A DNA stretch of 25,381 nucleotides, from the IMG/VR virus record IMGVR_UViG_3300012919_001762, positions 1-25,381 of that record; one strand, given 5' to 3'. Each line of letters opens with the position of its first letter. Position 1 is the stretch's first letter. The notes beneath the pieces are model-generated. The model searched no databases, had not been told where the DNA came from, and saw only the letters and a program-made list of their open reading frames with translations. The position numbers and the translations under genes are program-made. This DNA is from a virus. Positions 17,241 through 25,329 of this stretch are shown piece after piece.

Positions 17241-20200
17241 ATGCCACAAAAAACGAATTTAAATATAAGTCCATATTACGACGATTTTTCCAAGGATAAT
17301 CAGTTTTATAGAGTTCTATTCAATCCGGGTAGACCTGTACAGGCTCGTGAATTAACAACTTTACAATCAATATTACAAGATCAAGTTGAATCATTTGGTA
17401 GTCATATGTTTAAAGAGGGATCGATGGTCATCCCCGGAAACACTAGTTATGACTATGAATATTATTCAATCAAATTACAAAGTGATCATTTAGGTGTTCC
17501 TGTATCACTATACGTTGAAAATTTAAAAGGAAAAACATTAAAAGGTCAAGATACTGGTATTAGAATCAAAGTTGATAACTATGCACTCCCTGAAGATTCA
17601 TCTGATATCACAGATTTAACTCTATTTGTTAAATATCTTGATTCTGGTGATACTAATGAAGTTTCCTTCATGGGAGATGGTGAAAATTTAATTTTAGAAG
17701 AGTCATTCATATATGGTAATACTCAAATAACTGCAGGGGAAACAGTTGCATCTTTGATAGATCAAGATGCATCAAAAGTTGGATCAGCTGTTTCAATTGC
17801 TGATGGTGTTTTCTTTATTCGTGGTCATTTTGTAAACGTATCTGCTGATAAAATTGTACTTGACCCATACTCAAATGTTCCAAATTATAGAGTTGGTCTT
17901 TTTATTCAAGAAGAAATAGTTCAATCAAAAGACGATTCTTCATTATTTGATAATGCAAGAGGATTTTCTAACTTTGCAGCACCCGGTGCAGATCGATTAA
18001 AAATAAAAACTACTTTAACAAAAAAACCACTAACAGACTACAATGACAAGAATTTTGTTGAATTAGTTCGTCTTGATAATGGCCAACTTAAGAAAAATGA
18101 GCAAAAACCAGATTATGCACTAATAAAGGACTATTTTGCAAAGAGAACATATGAAGAATCTGGAAATTATTCTGTTGGTAACTTCAAGGTTGATGTTGCA
18201 GAGTGTTTAAATGATGGTGTATCAAATGAAGGTGTATTTTTATCAAACGAAAAAACAGATCAAAGAAATACTCCTGAAGAACCTTTAATGTGTGTGAAAG
18301 TATCACCCGGAAAGGCATATGTAAGAGGACATGATATTGAAAAATCTGGTACGACAGTTATTGATGTAGACAAACCAAGAGATAAAGAGGAATTTAAATC
18401 ATCTAAGGTTAATTTTAAACTTGGGACACTATTTAAGTTAAATAATGTTCATGGATCACCAGAAATAGGTTTAAATAATTCTCTTGCAAATTCAGTTGTT
18501 ACTTTAAGATCTCGAAGAAAAGGAAGTGGTACTAATCCAAGTGCTGCAGGAGATGAAATTGGTAGAGCGAGGGTATATTCATTTGAAAACTCTGATAGTG
18601 GTTATGAAGGTCTATCAACAAAATTTGATCTTTACTTATTTGATATTCAATTATATACAAACTTAACAGTAAATGTTGCATTATCTAACACTGAATTACC
18701 CGTATCATCTTTTGTAGAAGGATTGAGTAGTGGTGCGACTGGATTTGCAAAATCACAAGGTGGTGGATCTGCAGTAATAGATTTAGATCAAGTATCAGGA
18801 ACCTTCATAGAAGGTGAACAAATAAAAATAAATGGCGATGATTCATTAACCAGATCAATTAAAACTGTTCAAAAAAATGGTCTTGAGAATATAAAGTCAG
18901 TTCATCAACAACATACATTCATATCAGGTGCTGATTTTTCTGGTGATTTAGTTTTACAACCTAAAGTAATAAAAGAATTAGGACTTGGAGATGAAGTTAA
19001 TATTACTACAGCTTCAGGAGGTGTATCCGAATTAACATGTGCAGGTAAAACATTTGGATCTTTAAAGGTAGATGATATTATTATTGTTAACTTAACAACA
19101 GACTCAGCACCAAGATTTAATAGAATTCATGCTATCTCTTCAGATCTTAAAACACTTTCACTTAGAGCAGACAATAATGTTGCAGGTGTCAGTGTCGGAA
19201 CTGTTTTGTCAAACATATCAGCAACTGGTATTCATGTTGGTCGTCCACAAATATTTTTGAATGATGCTGGATTATATGCTGAACTTCAGAAGAAAAATGT
19301 TTCTGACGTATCATTAGCACAATCTAAATTATTAATTAAATCACAGGTTGAAAAAAGTGCATCTTCTAATACTTTAACTGTAAGTGTTTCTGATCTAACA
19401 GACGTAACTAGTGCATCCTTTGCTCCATACGATGGTGATCGTTATAGTATTTCCCATAAAACATCATCTGACACCAGACATGAAGTATTAAAAGAAAGTC
19501 AAGTGGTAATGGGTGCTAATAATCAGTCAATAACTTTTAATAATATTACAAATGGTGCAAAGGTTGTAAACGTAACTCTTGAAAAAGACATTATTTCACA
19601 AAAAACTAAAAATGTTTCTAGAAGTAATAGTTTAATAGTAAATGATACAAATCAAGTCGGCATAGCAACTAATGGTCTAACTCACAGTAAAGGTTATGGA
19701 GTAAGAGTTCAAGATAAAGAAATATCTCTACAAACACCAGATGTATTTAATATAGTCGGTGTATATGAATCAGTTAATTTAGCGAATCCAATATTGGATA
19801 AATTAGTTTTTGTAAGTGGATTATCATTGAATACAACCACAGTTTTAGGTGAGAAAATCAAAGGTGCAACAAGTGGTGCAGTTGCTGTTTTAGTTGGACA
19901 AACAAATGCAACAACCCTTGAGATTGCTACACTTACTCAATCAAAATTTATTATTGGTGAATCAATTACCTTTGAAGAATCAAATATCACTACAAACTTA
20001 CAAGGTATTGTTGCAGGTTTATTCTTAGACGTAACATCAAACTATATTCTTGATGATGGACAAAGAGAAGAATTTGCTGATTATTCTCGAATTGTTAGAA
20101 AAGATGGTGCAACAATTCCATCAAGAAGATTAAGAGTTATCTTTGATAAGTTTACAGTTCCGGCAAACGACACCGGTGATGTGTTTACTGTTGGATCATA

Positions 20201-23200
20201 TTCAGCAAATAATTTTAAAGATATTCCACTCCTTAGAAATGGACTAAGAGCAAGTGATACACTAGATTTCAGACCAAGAGTTGCTGATAATATATCTGGG
20301 GTTACTGGTTCAGTTTTTGCTTTTGCAAATAGAACATTTAACACATCAGGAACTAACCCAACATTAATTCCTGCACCAAACGAATCCTCAACTCTAGATT
20401 TTAAATTCTACTTACCTAGAATTGACAAATTAATTTTAGATGCAAGTGAATATACCGATAAAGCGTACACGAGCGGTCAATTCCAAGTTATTAAAGGAGT
20501 TTCATCGCAAAATCCTGTTGTTCCAGCTGATGTAGAAACTGCGATGACGATTGGAACAATTGAAGTTCCTGCATATCTTTATGATGTAAAAGATGCTGTT
20601 GTAACTGTTGTTGATAATCGTCGTTATACGATGAGAGATATTGGTGGTTTAGAAGATAGAATTGAATCTTTAGAAAAACTAACATCATTATCATTGCTTG
20701 AATTGGATACAAAAGCACTTCAAATACAAGATGCTGATGGTTTGTCTAGATTTAAAACAGGATTCTTTGTTGATGATTTCAAAGATACAAATTTATTAGA
20801 TCGTAGAAATCCTGATTGTAAGTGTGATGTTATTGCAAGTTCTCAAAACTTAGTTACTCCAACTGATTTTTATACTATAAAACCAGAATTAGCACTTAAT
20901 AATTCTTTAAATCCAAGCACTGCTGATTTTTCTGATAATTTAGCATTATTAGATCCCGGTGTGAGAAAAACTGGTGATTTAATCACTCTTGATTATGATG
21001 AAGTTGTGATGCGTGAACAACCACTCGCATCCAGAGTTGAAAATGTAAACCCATTTAACATAGTTACATTTAGAGGAAGAATGATATTAAGTCCAAGTGC
21101 CGATACATGGACAAGGAATATTATTCTTGATGATGGAACAAGAACAGTTTTAGGAGATACCGCAGAAACATTTACAAATGATCGTATTGTTAGTAGTGAA
21201 CCTGACACACATATTAGGTCTCGAAATGTTGCTTTCGATGCAAGTGGACTTAAACCTACTACAAGATTTTATGCTTTCTTTGATAGTGCATCAGGAATAG
21301 ATATTATTCCTAAATTGATTGAAATATCGATGGATTCAGGATCATTTGATGTAGGTGAAACAGTCGAAGGTTTCGATGGAGCAGACCGTATATTTGCTGT
21401 AAGAACAAACGCACCAAACCATAAAACAGGAAGTGCAAGTTCACCAACCACAGTTTATACAACTAACCCTTATAATACTGCTCTAACTCTACCAAGTCTT
21501 TATTCTGCATCATCAACTGTTTTAAATATTGATGTCGCTTCTTTAGTTGAAGAGGCTCAAGGTAGATTTTTTGGATATATTGAGCAGGGAATAAAATTAG
21601 TCGGTGAGATGAGTGGAGCAACTGCAACAGTCAGACCAATAAGACTTATTTCTGATGCTGTTGGTGCTTTAAAGGGATCATTCTTTTTCCGTGATCCATT
21701 TGGAACCCCTGTTCCACAATTAAGATTTCAAAATGGTACAAAAACATTTAAACTCACATCCAGCGAAGATAATGGAAGACCACTTCTTGGTGATCCATCT
21801 ATAAGTGAGGTAGAGCAGACATATCGCACAAGTGGTGTGGTAGATACATTTAGACAATCAACAGTTGTTGTACGTATTCCACCTCCACCCCCACAACCAG
21901 TTGTTTTTAATATTACAAATGAGTTTATTACAAATGAAATTACTAATGTCACTAATGTAACTGAAGTAACTAATGTAACAAACGTAACTAACAATATTAC
22001 TGAAGTAACTGAGGTTACTGAGGTTATCAGAGAGGTAGTTAGAATTGAAGATGATGATCCTCTTGCACAATCATTCACTGTAGAGGGAAGTGGTGCATTC
22101 TTGACATCAGTTGATTTATACTTTAGATCAAAGGATGTAAAAGAACAATTAACAGTTCAAATCAGAACAGTTGAATTAGGTACACCCACTCTTGTTCTTA
22201 TTCAGGATTATGCACAGGTTGTTTTAGATCCATCTCAAATTAATGTGTCTGAGGATGCCTCTGTAGCAACAAGAGTTACATTCCAATCACCAATTTACCT
22301 TGAGGGTGGACAAGAGTATGCTGTGGTTCTTCTGGCTCCTTCTAGTAACAACTATGAAGCATGGGTTGGTAGAATGGGTGAACCAACGATTGAAACTCAA
22401 AGTTTACCTGATGCAGAAAGTATCGTTATTTCAAAACAGTATATCGGTGGTAGTTTATTCAAGTCACAAAACGGTTCAATCTGGACTGCAAGTCAATTTG
22501 AAGATCTTAAATTTACTTTATATAAAGCGGACTTCTCTAAATCGAGAGATGCGGAGGTTATCTTCTATAATCCAGAATTAAATTATGAGAGTAGTTTGAT
22601 TCCAACTCTGAAAAATAATGCAATCAGAACTTTACCAAGAAAGATGAAGGTGAAGATTGATACAGGTGCTACAGCATCTGAGATTGCAGTTGGTAAGAGA
22701 ATAGGTGCTGGTGTTGCCGGTGTTGCTAATACTACACCAAATGGAATTGTTGAAAGACTTGGTGGTGTTGTATCTGCCGAATCACTTGAAGCAGGTGGAT
22801 CTGGATATGAGGCAAGTCTTTCTGGTCAAACTGTTAGCACATTCAATGTAACTGGTAATGGAACAGGTCTTACTCTTGATGTAAGTTCTGGATCAGATGG
22901 AGTTATAACCGGTGCTGCGATAAATGCTAATGGAACTGGTTATTCTGTAGGAGATCTTGTGGGAATCGTCACATCGACTCTTGGTGCTGGACAACAATCT
23001 GGATCTGGAGCATTATTCTCAATTGATTCAATTTCCGCAACTGATACTTTATATCTTACAAATGTTCAGGGTCAGACATTCTCAAACAATGCAGCACTTC
23101 TTCATCATAATGGAACACAGTTTGTTGCTTTAACAGGAAATATACAAGTTAATGGAACTGTAAATACACCAATTGACTCACTTCATGATGGAAATGTAAT

Positions 23201-24539
23201 TGAGATTACTCAATACAATCATGGTATGCATTCTGGAAACAATAAATTAGAAATTTCTAATGTATTACCAACAACTTCTCCAGTAATCTTAAATGCAGCT
23301 GTAGGATTATCTACATCTGTGGCATTACTTGATGATCCTGCAAGCGGAGCAAATGCAACAGTATCATTTGCTGAGTTTGAAGGCAAACCTGCTACAACAG
23401 GATTTGTTAAAATTAATAATGAAATTATGAGATATACTTCAATTGATTCAAGTAATGAATCATTATATATTTCTGACAGAGGTGTAAGTGGAACAGCAAT
23501 TCGTGAACATGCAAAAGGAAGTTTAGTTTACAAATATGAATTTAATGGATTCTCACTGACTGGTATCAATACTGATCATCAATTACCTTCAACAGAATTA
23601 CTTAGAACTAAAAGTGATATTGACAAGTATTACATTGAAGTTCCAAGAAGTGCTGGAAGAACATCTGGTGATGATATGATGAATTTCTTTGATGATTCAT
23701 TTGGTGGTGGTAAAGAAATATTTGTCTCACAGAATATACAATTTAATCAAATATATCCTTTAATTAATCATATTACACCCGGACAAACTGCTTTATCTGC
23801 TCGTACAAGAACAGTGAGTGGTACAAGTGCTGGTGGTAGTGAGGTATCATTCCTTGATCAAGGATTTGAAGATATTCAGTTAAATTCAATTAATCCTCTT
23901 AGCACACCTAGATTGGTTGCATCTCCGATTAATGAAACAGAAAGATTGAATGATCTTCCATTAAATAGATCAAATACGATAGCAATTCGATTGCTATCCG
24001 GTGATAAAAATTTATCGCCAATTATTGATACAATGAACAGTTCAATCAGTTATATCAGAAACAGATTGAATAATCCAATTGACGATTATGCATTAGATTC
24101 GAGAGTTAAGTTAAACTCTAATGATCCACATGCAGGAGTTTATATCTCTAATCGTGTTGACTTGAAACAACCTGCAACTTCACTACAAGTGTTTATAAGT
24201 GCACAAAAATCTGAATCTGCTGATTTTAGAGTTCTATACAAATTATTTAACTCTGAAATTCCAGATGGAGAACAATCATATGACTTGTTCCCCGGATTTG
24301 ATAATTTACTTGATACAGATGGTGATGGTTTTGGTGATCAGGTCATCAATGCTGCTAAGAATAGTGGTAGACCAGATGCGAAGGTTGGATCAAGTACAGA
24401 TGGTGAATTTTTAGAATATCAGTTTACTGCTGATAATCTATCAGAATTTACTGGCTTTGTAATTAAAGTGGTGTTTAGTGGCACAAATGAAGCAGAGGCA
24501 CCAAGATTAAGTGATCTACGAGCAATTGCATTAGCATGA
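17241..24539 (+). CDS. Large virion structural protein in the gp9/gp10 position (DUF4815-like N terminus)
   Basis: A 2432-residue protein directly after gp8. Its N-terminal region, with NLNISPYYDDF at 6-16, RVLFNPGRPVQARELTTLQS at about 24-43 and HMFKEGSMVIPGN, resembles the phage DUF4815 family as I remember it; SPGKAYVRGHDIE near 355 fits the same region. Further on are a PPPPPQP tract at 1547-1553, a TNVT/TEVT-repeat segment at about 1557-1600, a conserved block beginning DDDPLAQSFTVEGSGAFLTS at about 1603-1780, Gly-x-x-Tyr modules near 1845-1907, an RG module near 2017-2095, and DTDGDGFGD at 2358-2366, which has the shape of a calcium-binding loop. It has no promoter of its own and starts three bases after gp8. 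In T4 this position holds gp9 and gp10 (602 residues), the pin and fibre connector; a similar peripheral role is inferred. Its stop overlaps the next ATG (ATGA). Confidence 0.75.
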   Translation: MPQKTNLNISPYYDDFSKDNQFYRVLFNPGRPVQARELTTLQSILQDQVESFGSHMFKEGSMVIPGNTSYDYEYYSIKLQSDHLGVPVSLYVENLKGKTLKGQDTGIRIKVDNYALPEDSSDITDLTLFVKYLDSGDTNEVSFMGDGENLILEESFIYGNTQITAGETVASLIDQDASKVGSAVSIADGVFFIRGHFVNVSADKIVLDPYSNVPNYRVGLFIQEEIVQSKDDSSLFDNARGFSNFAAPGADRLKIKTTLTKKPLTDYNDKNFVELVRLDNGQLKKNEQKPDYALIKDYFAKRTYEESGNYSVGNFKVDVAECLNDGVSNEGVFLSNEKTDQRNTPEEPLMCVKVSPGKAYVRGHDIEKSGTTVIDVDKPRDKEEFKSSKVNFKLGTLFKLNNVHGSPEIGLNNSLANSVVTLRSRRKGSGTNPSAAGDEIGRARVYSFENSDSGYEGLSTKFDLYLFDIQLYTNLTVNVALSNTELPVSSFVEGLSSGATGFAKSQGGGSAVIDLDQVSGTFIEGEQIKINGDDSLTRSIKTVQKNGLENIKSVHQQHTFISGADFSGDLVLQPKVIKELGLGDEVNITTASGGVSELTCAGKTFGSLKVDDIIIVNLTTDSAPRFNRIHAISSDLKTLSLRADNNVAGVSVGTVLSNISATGIHVGRPQIFLNDAGLYAELQKKNVSDVSLAQSKLLIKSQVEKSASSNTLTVSVSDLTDVTSASFAPYDGDRYSISHKTSSDTRHEVLKESQVVMGANNQSITFNNITNGAKVVNVTLEKDIISQKTKNVSRSNSLIVNDTNQVGIATNGLTHSKGYGVRVQDKEISLQTPDVFNIVGVYESVNLANPILDKLVFVSGLSLNTTTVLGEKIKGATSGAVAVLVGQTNATTLEIATLTQSKFIIGESITFEESNITTNLQGIVAGLFLDVTSNYILDDGQREEFADYSRIVRKDGATIPSRRLRVIFDKFTVPANDTGDVFTVGSYSANNFKDIPLLRNGLRASDTLDFRPRVADNISGVTGSVFAFANRTFNTSGTNPTLIPAPNESSTLDFKFYLPRIDKLILDASEYTDKAYTSGQFQVIKGVSSQNPVVPADVETAMTIGTIEVPAYLYDVKDAVVTVVDNRRYTMRDIGGLEDRIESLEKLTSLSLLELDTKALQIQDADGLSRFKTGFFVDDFKDTNLLDRRNPDCKCDVIASSQNLVTPTDFYTIKPELALNNSLNPSTADFSDNLALLDPGVRKTGDLITLDYDEVVMREQPLASRVENVNPFNIVTFRGRMILSPSADTWTRNIILDDGTRTVLGDTAETFTNDRIVSSEPDTHIRSRNVAFDASGLKPTTRFYAFFDSASGIDIIPKLIEISMDSGSFDVGETVEGFDGADRIFAVRTNAPNHKTGSASSPTTVYTTNPYNTALTLPSLYSASSTVLNIDVASLVEEAQGRFFGYIEQGIKLVGEMSGATATVRPIRLISDAVGALKGSFFFRDPFGTPVPQLRFQNGTKTFKLTSSEDNGRPLLGDPSISEVEQTYRTSGVVDTFRQSTVVVRIPPPPPQPVVFNITNEFITNEITNVTNVTEVTNVTNVTNNITEVTEVTEVIREVVRIEDDDPLAQSFTVEGSGAFLTSVDLYFRSKDVKEQLTVQIRTVELGTPTLVLIQDYAQVVLDPSQINVSEDASVATRVTFQSPIYLEGGQEYAVVLLAPSSNNYEAWVGRMGEPTIETQSLPDAESIVISKQYIGGSLFKSQNGSIWTASQFEDLKFTLYKADFSKSRDAEVIFYNPELNYESSLIPTLKNNAIRTLPRKMKVKIDTGATASEIAVGKRIGAGVAGVANTTPNGIVERLGGVVSAESLEAGGSGYEASLSGQTVSTFNVTGNGTGLTLDVSSGSDGVITGAAINANGTGYSVGDLVGIVTSTLGAGQQSGSGALFSIDSISATDTLYLTNVQGQTFSNNAALLHHNGTQFVALTGNIQVNGTVNTPIDSLHDGNVIEITQYNHGMHSGNNKLEISNVLPTTSPVILNAAVGLSTSVALLDDPASGANATVSFAEFEGKPATTGFVKINNEIMRYTSIDSSNESLYISDRGVSGTAIREHAKGSLVYKYEFNGFSLTGINTDHQLPSTELLRTKSDIDKYYIEVPRSAGRTSGDDMMNFFDDSFGGGKEIFVSQNIQFNQIYPLINHITPGQTALSARTRTVSGTSAGGSEVSFLDQGFEDIQLNSINPLSTPRLVASPINETERLNDLPLNRSNTIAIRLLSGDKNLSPIIDTMNSSISYIRNRLNNPIDDYALDSRVKLNSNDPHAGVYISNRVDLKQPATSLQVFISAQKSESADFRVLYKLFNSEIPDGEQSYDLFPGFDNLLDTDGDGFGDQVINAAKNSGRPDAKVGSSTDGEFLEYQFTADNLSEFTGFVIKVVFSGTNEAEAPRLSDLRAIALA
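21909..22038 (+). repeat. TNVT/TEVT low-complexity segment in the 2432-residue structural protein
   Basis: Residues about 1557-1600 are almost entirely Asn, Thr, Val, Glu and Ile in a period of three: ITNVTNVTEVTNVTNVTNN and then ITEVTEVTEV. It follows a proline tract at 1547-1553 and leads into a conserved domain. At DNA level the codons vary (act/aca, gta/gtc/gtt), so the repeat is selected at protein level. The regular Val/Ile pattern suggests a fibrous rod, perhaps trimeric, joining two halves of the protein. Confidence 0.8.
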
Positions 24540-24736
24540 TACGAGTAGAAGGACATAAACATCTTTATCGTGATGAAAAAACAGGAGCAATCATAAATTG
24601 CGATACTTCTGGATATATGCGATATAAAAAGATGAGAAACAAAAAATTAACTGAGAAATCGGAAATAGATGCTCTCAAATCTGAGATAGATACTCTCAAG
24701 GGACTTCTGAACGAACTAATTATAAATAAACTATAG
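24536..24736 (+). CDS. Small conserved-looking protein with C-terminal coiled coil
   Basis: A 66-residue protein whose ATG overlaps the stop of the large structural gene (ATGA 24536-24539), so it is probably translationally coupled to it. Residues 1-38 form a charged N-terminal part containing LYRDEKTGAIINCD at 10-23 and then a Lys/Arg-rich stretch. Residues 41-62 (EKSEIDALKSEID and on through LLNELI) have a heptad pattern that predicts a short coiled coil. There is no signal peptide or membrane segment. I do not recognise a function. The context suggests a small virion or assembly factor, with the coiled coil mediating oligomerisation. A late promoter for the next gene lies inside its last codons. 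Confidence 0.7.
   Translation: MIRVEGHKHLYRDEKTGAIINCDTSGYMRYKKMRNKKLTEKSEIDALKSEIDTLKGLLNELIINKL
24721..24728 (+). promoter_or_regulatory. T4-type late promoter TATAAATA upstream of the 113-residue gene
   Basis: An exact TATAAATA spans 24721-24728 inside the final codons of the 66-residue gene, 30 bases before the ATG at 24759. The spacing is longer than at the other two copies (18 and 19). It would start the third late unit: the 113-residue gene, the 75-residue gene and the gene entering at 25330. Confidence 0.72.
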
Positions 24737-24758
24737 ATCATACTATATCATTGCATAA

Positions 24759-25100
24759 ATGTCAGTATATGTTAGCAATCTTGTAATCAACACAGGTGCT
24801 ACCTTCCAACAAACATTTTCATTAGAAAATATCACATCTAATTCTGCGTTAGATCTTAACGGATTTACTGCAGCGTCTCAGATGAGAAAACATGCTGGAA
24901 GCACAGGTATTGCAGCAACCTTTACAGCGTCAATTCAAAACGCAGATAATGGTCAGGTGCAAGTTGGTTTGTCAAGTGTTAGCACTGCTACGTTAAAACC
25001 CGGAAGGTATGTTTATGACGTAATCGTTTCCGATAGTGTAGGTGAAGTAACAAGAGTTGTTGAAGGATCTGTTTTAGTAAGACAAGGAGTGACCCGTTAA
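24759..25100 (+). CDS. Conserved phage structural-type protein, 113 residues
   Basis: A 113-residue protein predicted to be mostly beta strand: a start with VSNLVINTGATFQQTFSLEN at 5-24, a central SQMRKHAGSTG at about 40-50, and a C-terminal KPGRYVYDVIVSD then VVEGSVLVRQGVTR. The alternation of strands, the PGRYVYDV hairpin and the length suggest a single Ig-like or BppU-N-like beta sandwich. I recall similar small proteins in marine T4-like phages but know no proven function. It is the first gene after the third late promoter, and its TAA shares one base with the next ATG (25098-25102), so the two are probably coupled. A role in the virion or as an adaptor near the tail is inferred from context. 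Confidence 0.75.
   Translation: MSVYVSNLVINTGATFQQTFSLENITSNSALDLNGFTAASQMRKHAGSTGIAATFTASIQNADNGQVQVGLSSVSTATLKPGRYVYDVIVSDSVGEVTRVVEGSVLVRQGVTR
25084..25089 (+). promoter_or_regulatory. Shine-Dalgarno AAGGAG before the 75-residue gene
   Basis: AAGGAG lies within the end of the preceding gene, 10 bases before the ATG at 25100. It is the best ribosome site in the window and supports this start. Most other starts here have only AT-rich leaders. Confidence 0.75.
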
Positions 25101-25327
25101 TGGCAAACATTAGAGTCCGTGTTGGACAACAAAATGCAACCAAAGTCGTATCCTCATTAGCAGGAAACGTAAGTGGTACACTTGCAGGTCTTAGTGATAC
25201 AGAAGTCAATAACCCACAAAATGGAATGGTTTTAGTTTTCAATTCAGCAACACAAAAGTTTGAAGCAACTTTAACATTAACACCCGGATCGACACAAAAT
25301 TTGGATATCAATGGAGGTAACTTTTAG
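25100..25327 (+). CDS. Small phage protein, 75 residues, unknown function
   Basis: A 75-residue protein beginning MANIRVRVGQQNATKVVSS. The middle contains LSDTEVNNPQNGMVLVFNSA, a pattern that in phage fibre proteins forms a short strand-turn-strand (D-x-x-x-NPxNGxVLxY, as recalled). The C terminus is Thr/Leu-rich and ends NLDINGGNF. It has a clear ribosome site and overlaps the preceding stop by one base; the next gene begins two bases after its stop. It is compact and soluble with no membrane segment. It is most likely a small virion or fibre-associated protein, inferred from the motif and neighbours. I cannot assign a specific role. Confidence 0.7.
   Translation: MANIRVRVGQQNATKVVSSLAGNVSGTLAGLSDTEVNNPQNGMVLVFNSATQKFEATLTLTPGSTQNLDINGGNF
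25313..25317 (+). promoter_or_regulatory. Shine-Dalgarno GGAGG before the last partial gene
   Basis: GGAGG (followed by T) lies in the last codons of the 75-residue gene, 12 bases before the ATG at 25330. It supports that ATG as a true start. Confidence 0.6.
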
Positions 25328-25329
25328 AA

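Noticed and set aside
21909-22038. TNVT region as a CRISPR-like or DNA tandem repeat
   Set aside because: The repeat is in the protein and in frame; the DNA copies differ in synonymous positions and there are no spacers.
7098-24414. Internal + strand frames at 7098-7349, 22300-22581 and 24199-24414
   Set aside because: They are out-of-frame readings inside intact large genes, with Leu/Gln/Ile-rich nonsense-like composition and no start signals.
669-25311. Many open frames of 60-116 codons on the minus strand, including ones opposite the TNVT segment and the gp7-like repeats
   Set aside because: They lie opposite well-supported + strand genes, have biased compositions that mirror the coding strand, lack promoters or ribosome sites and show no recognisable domains.
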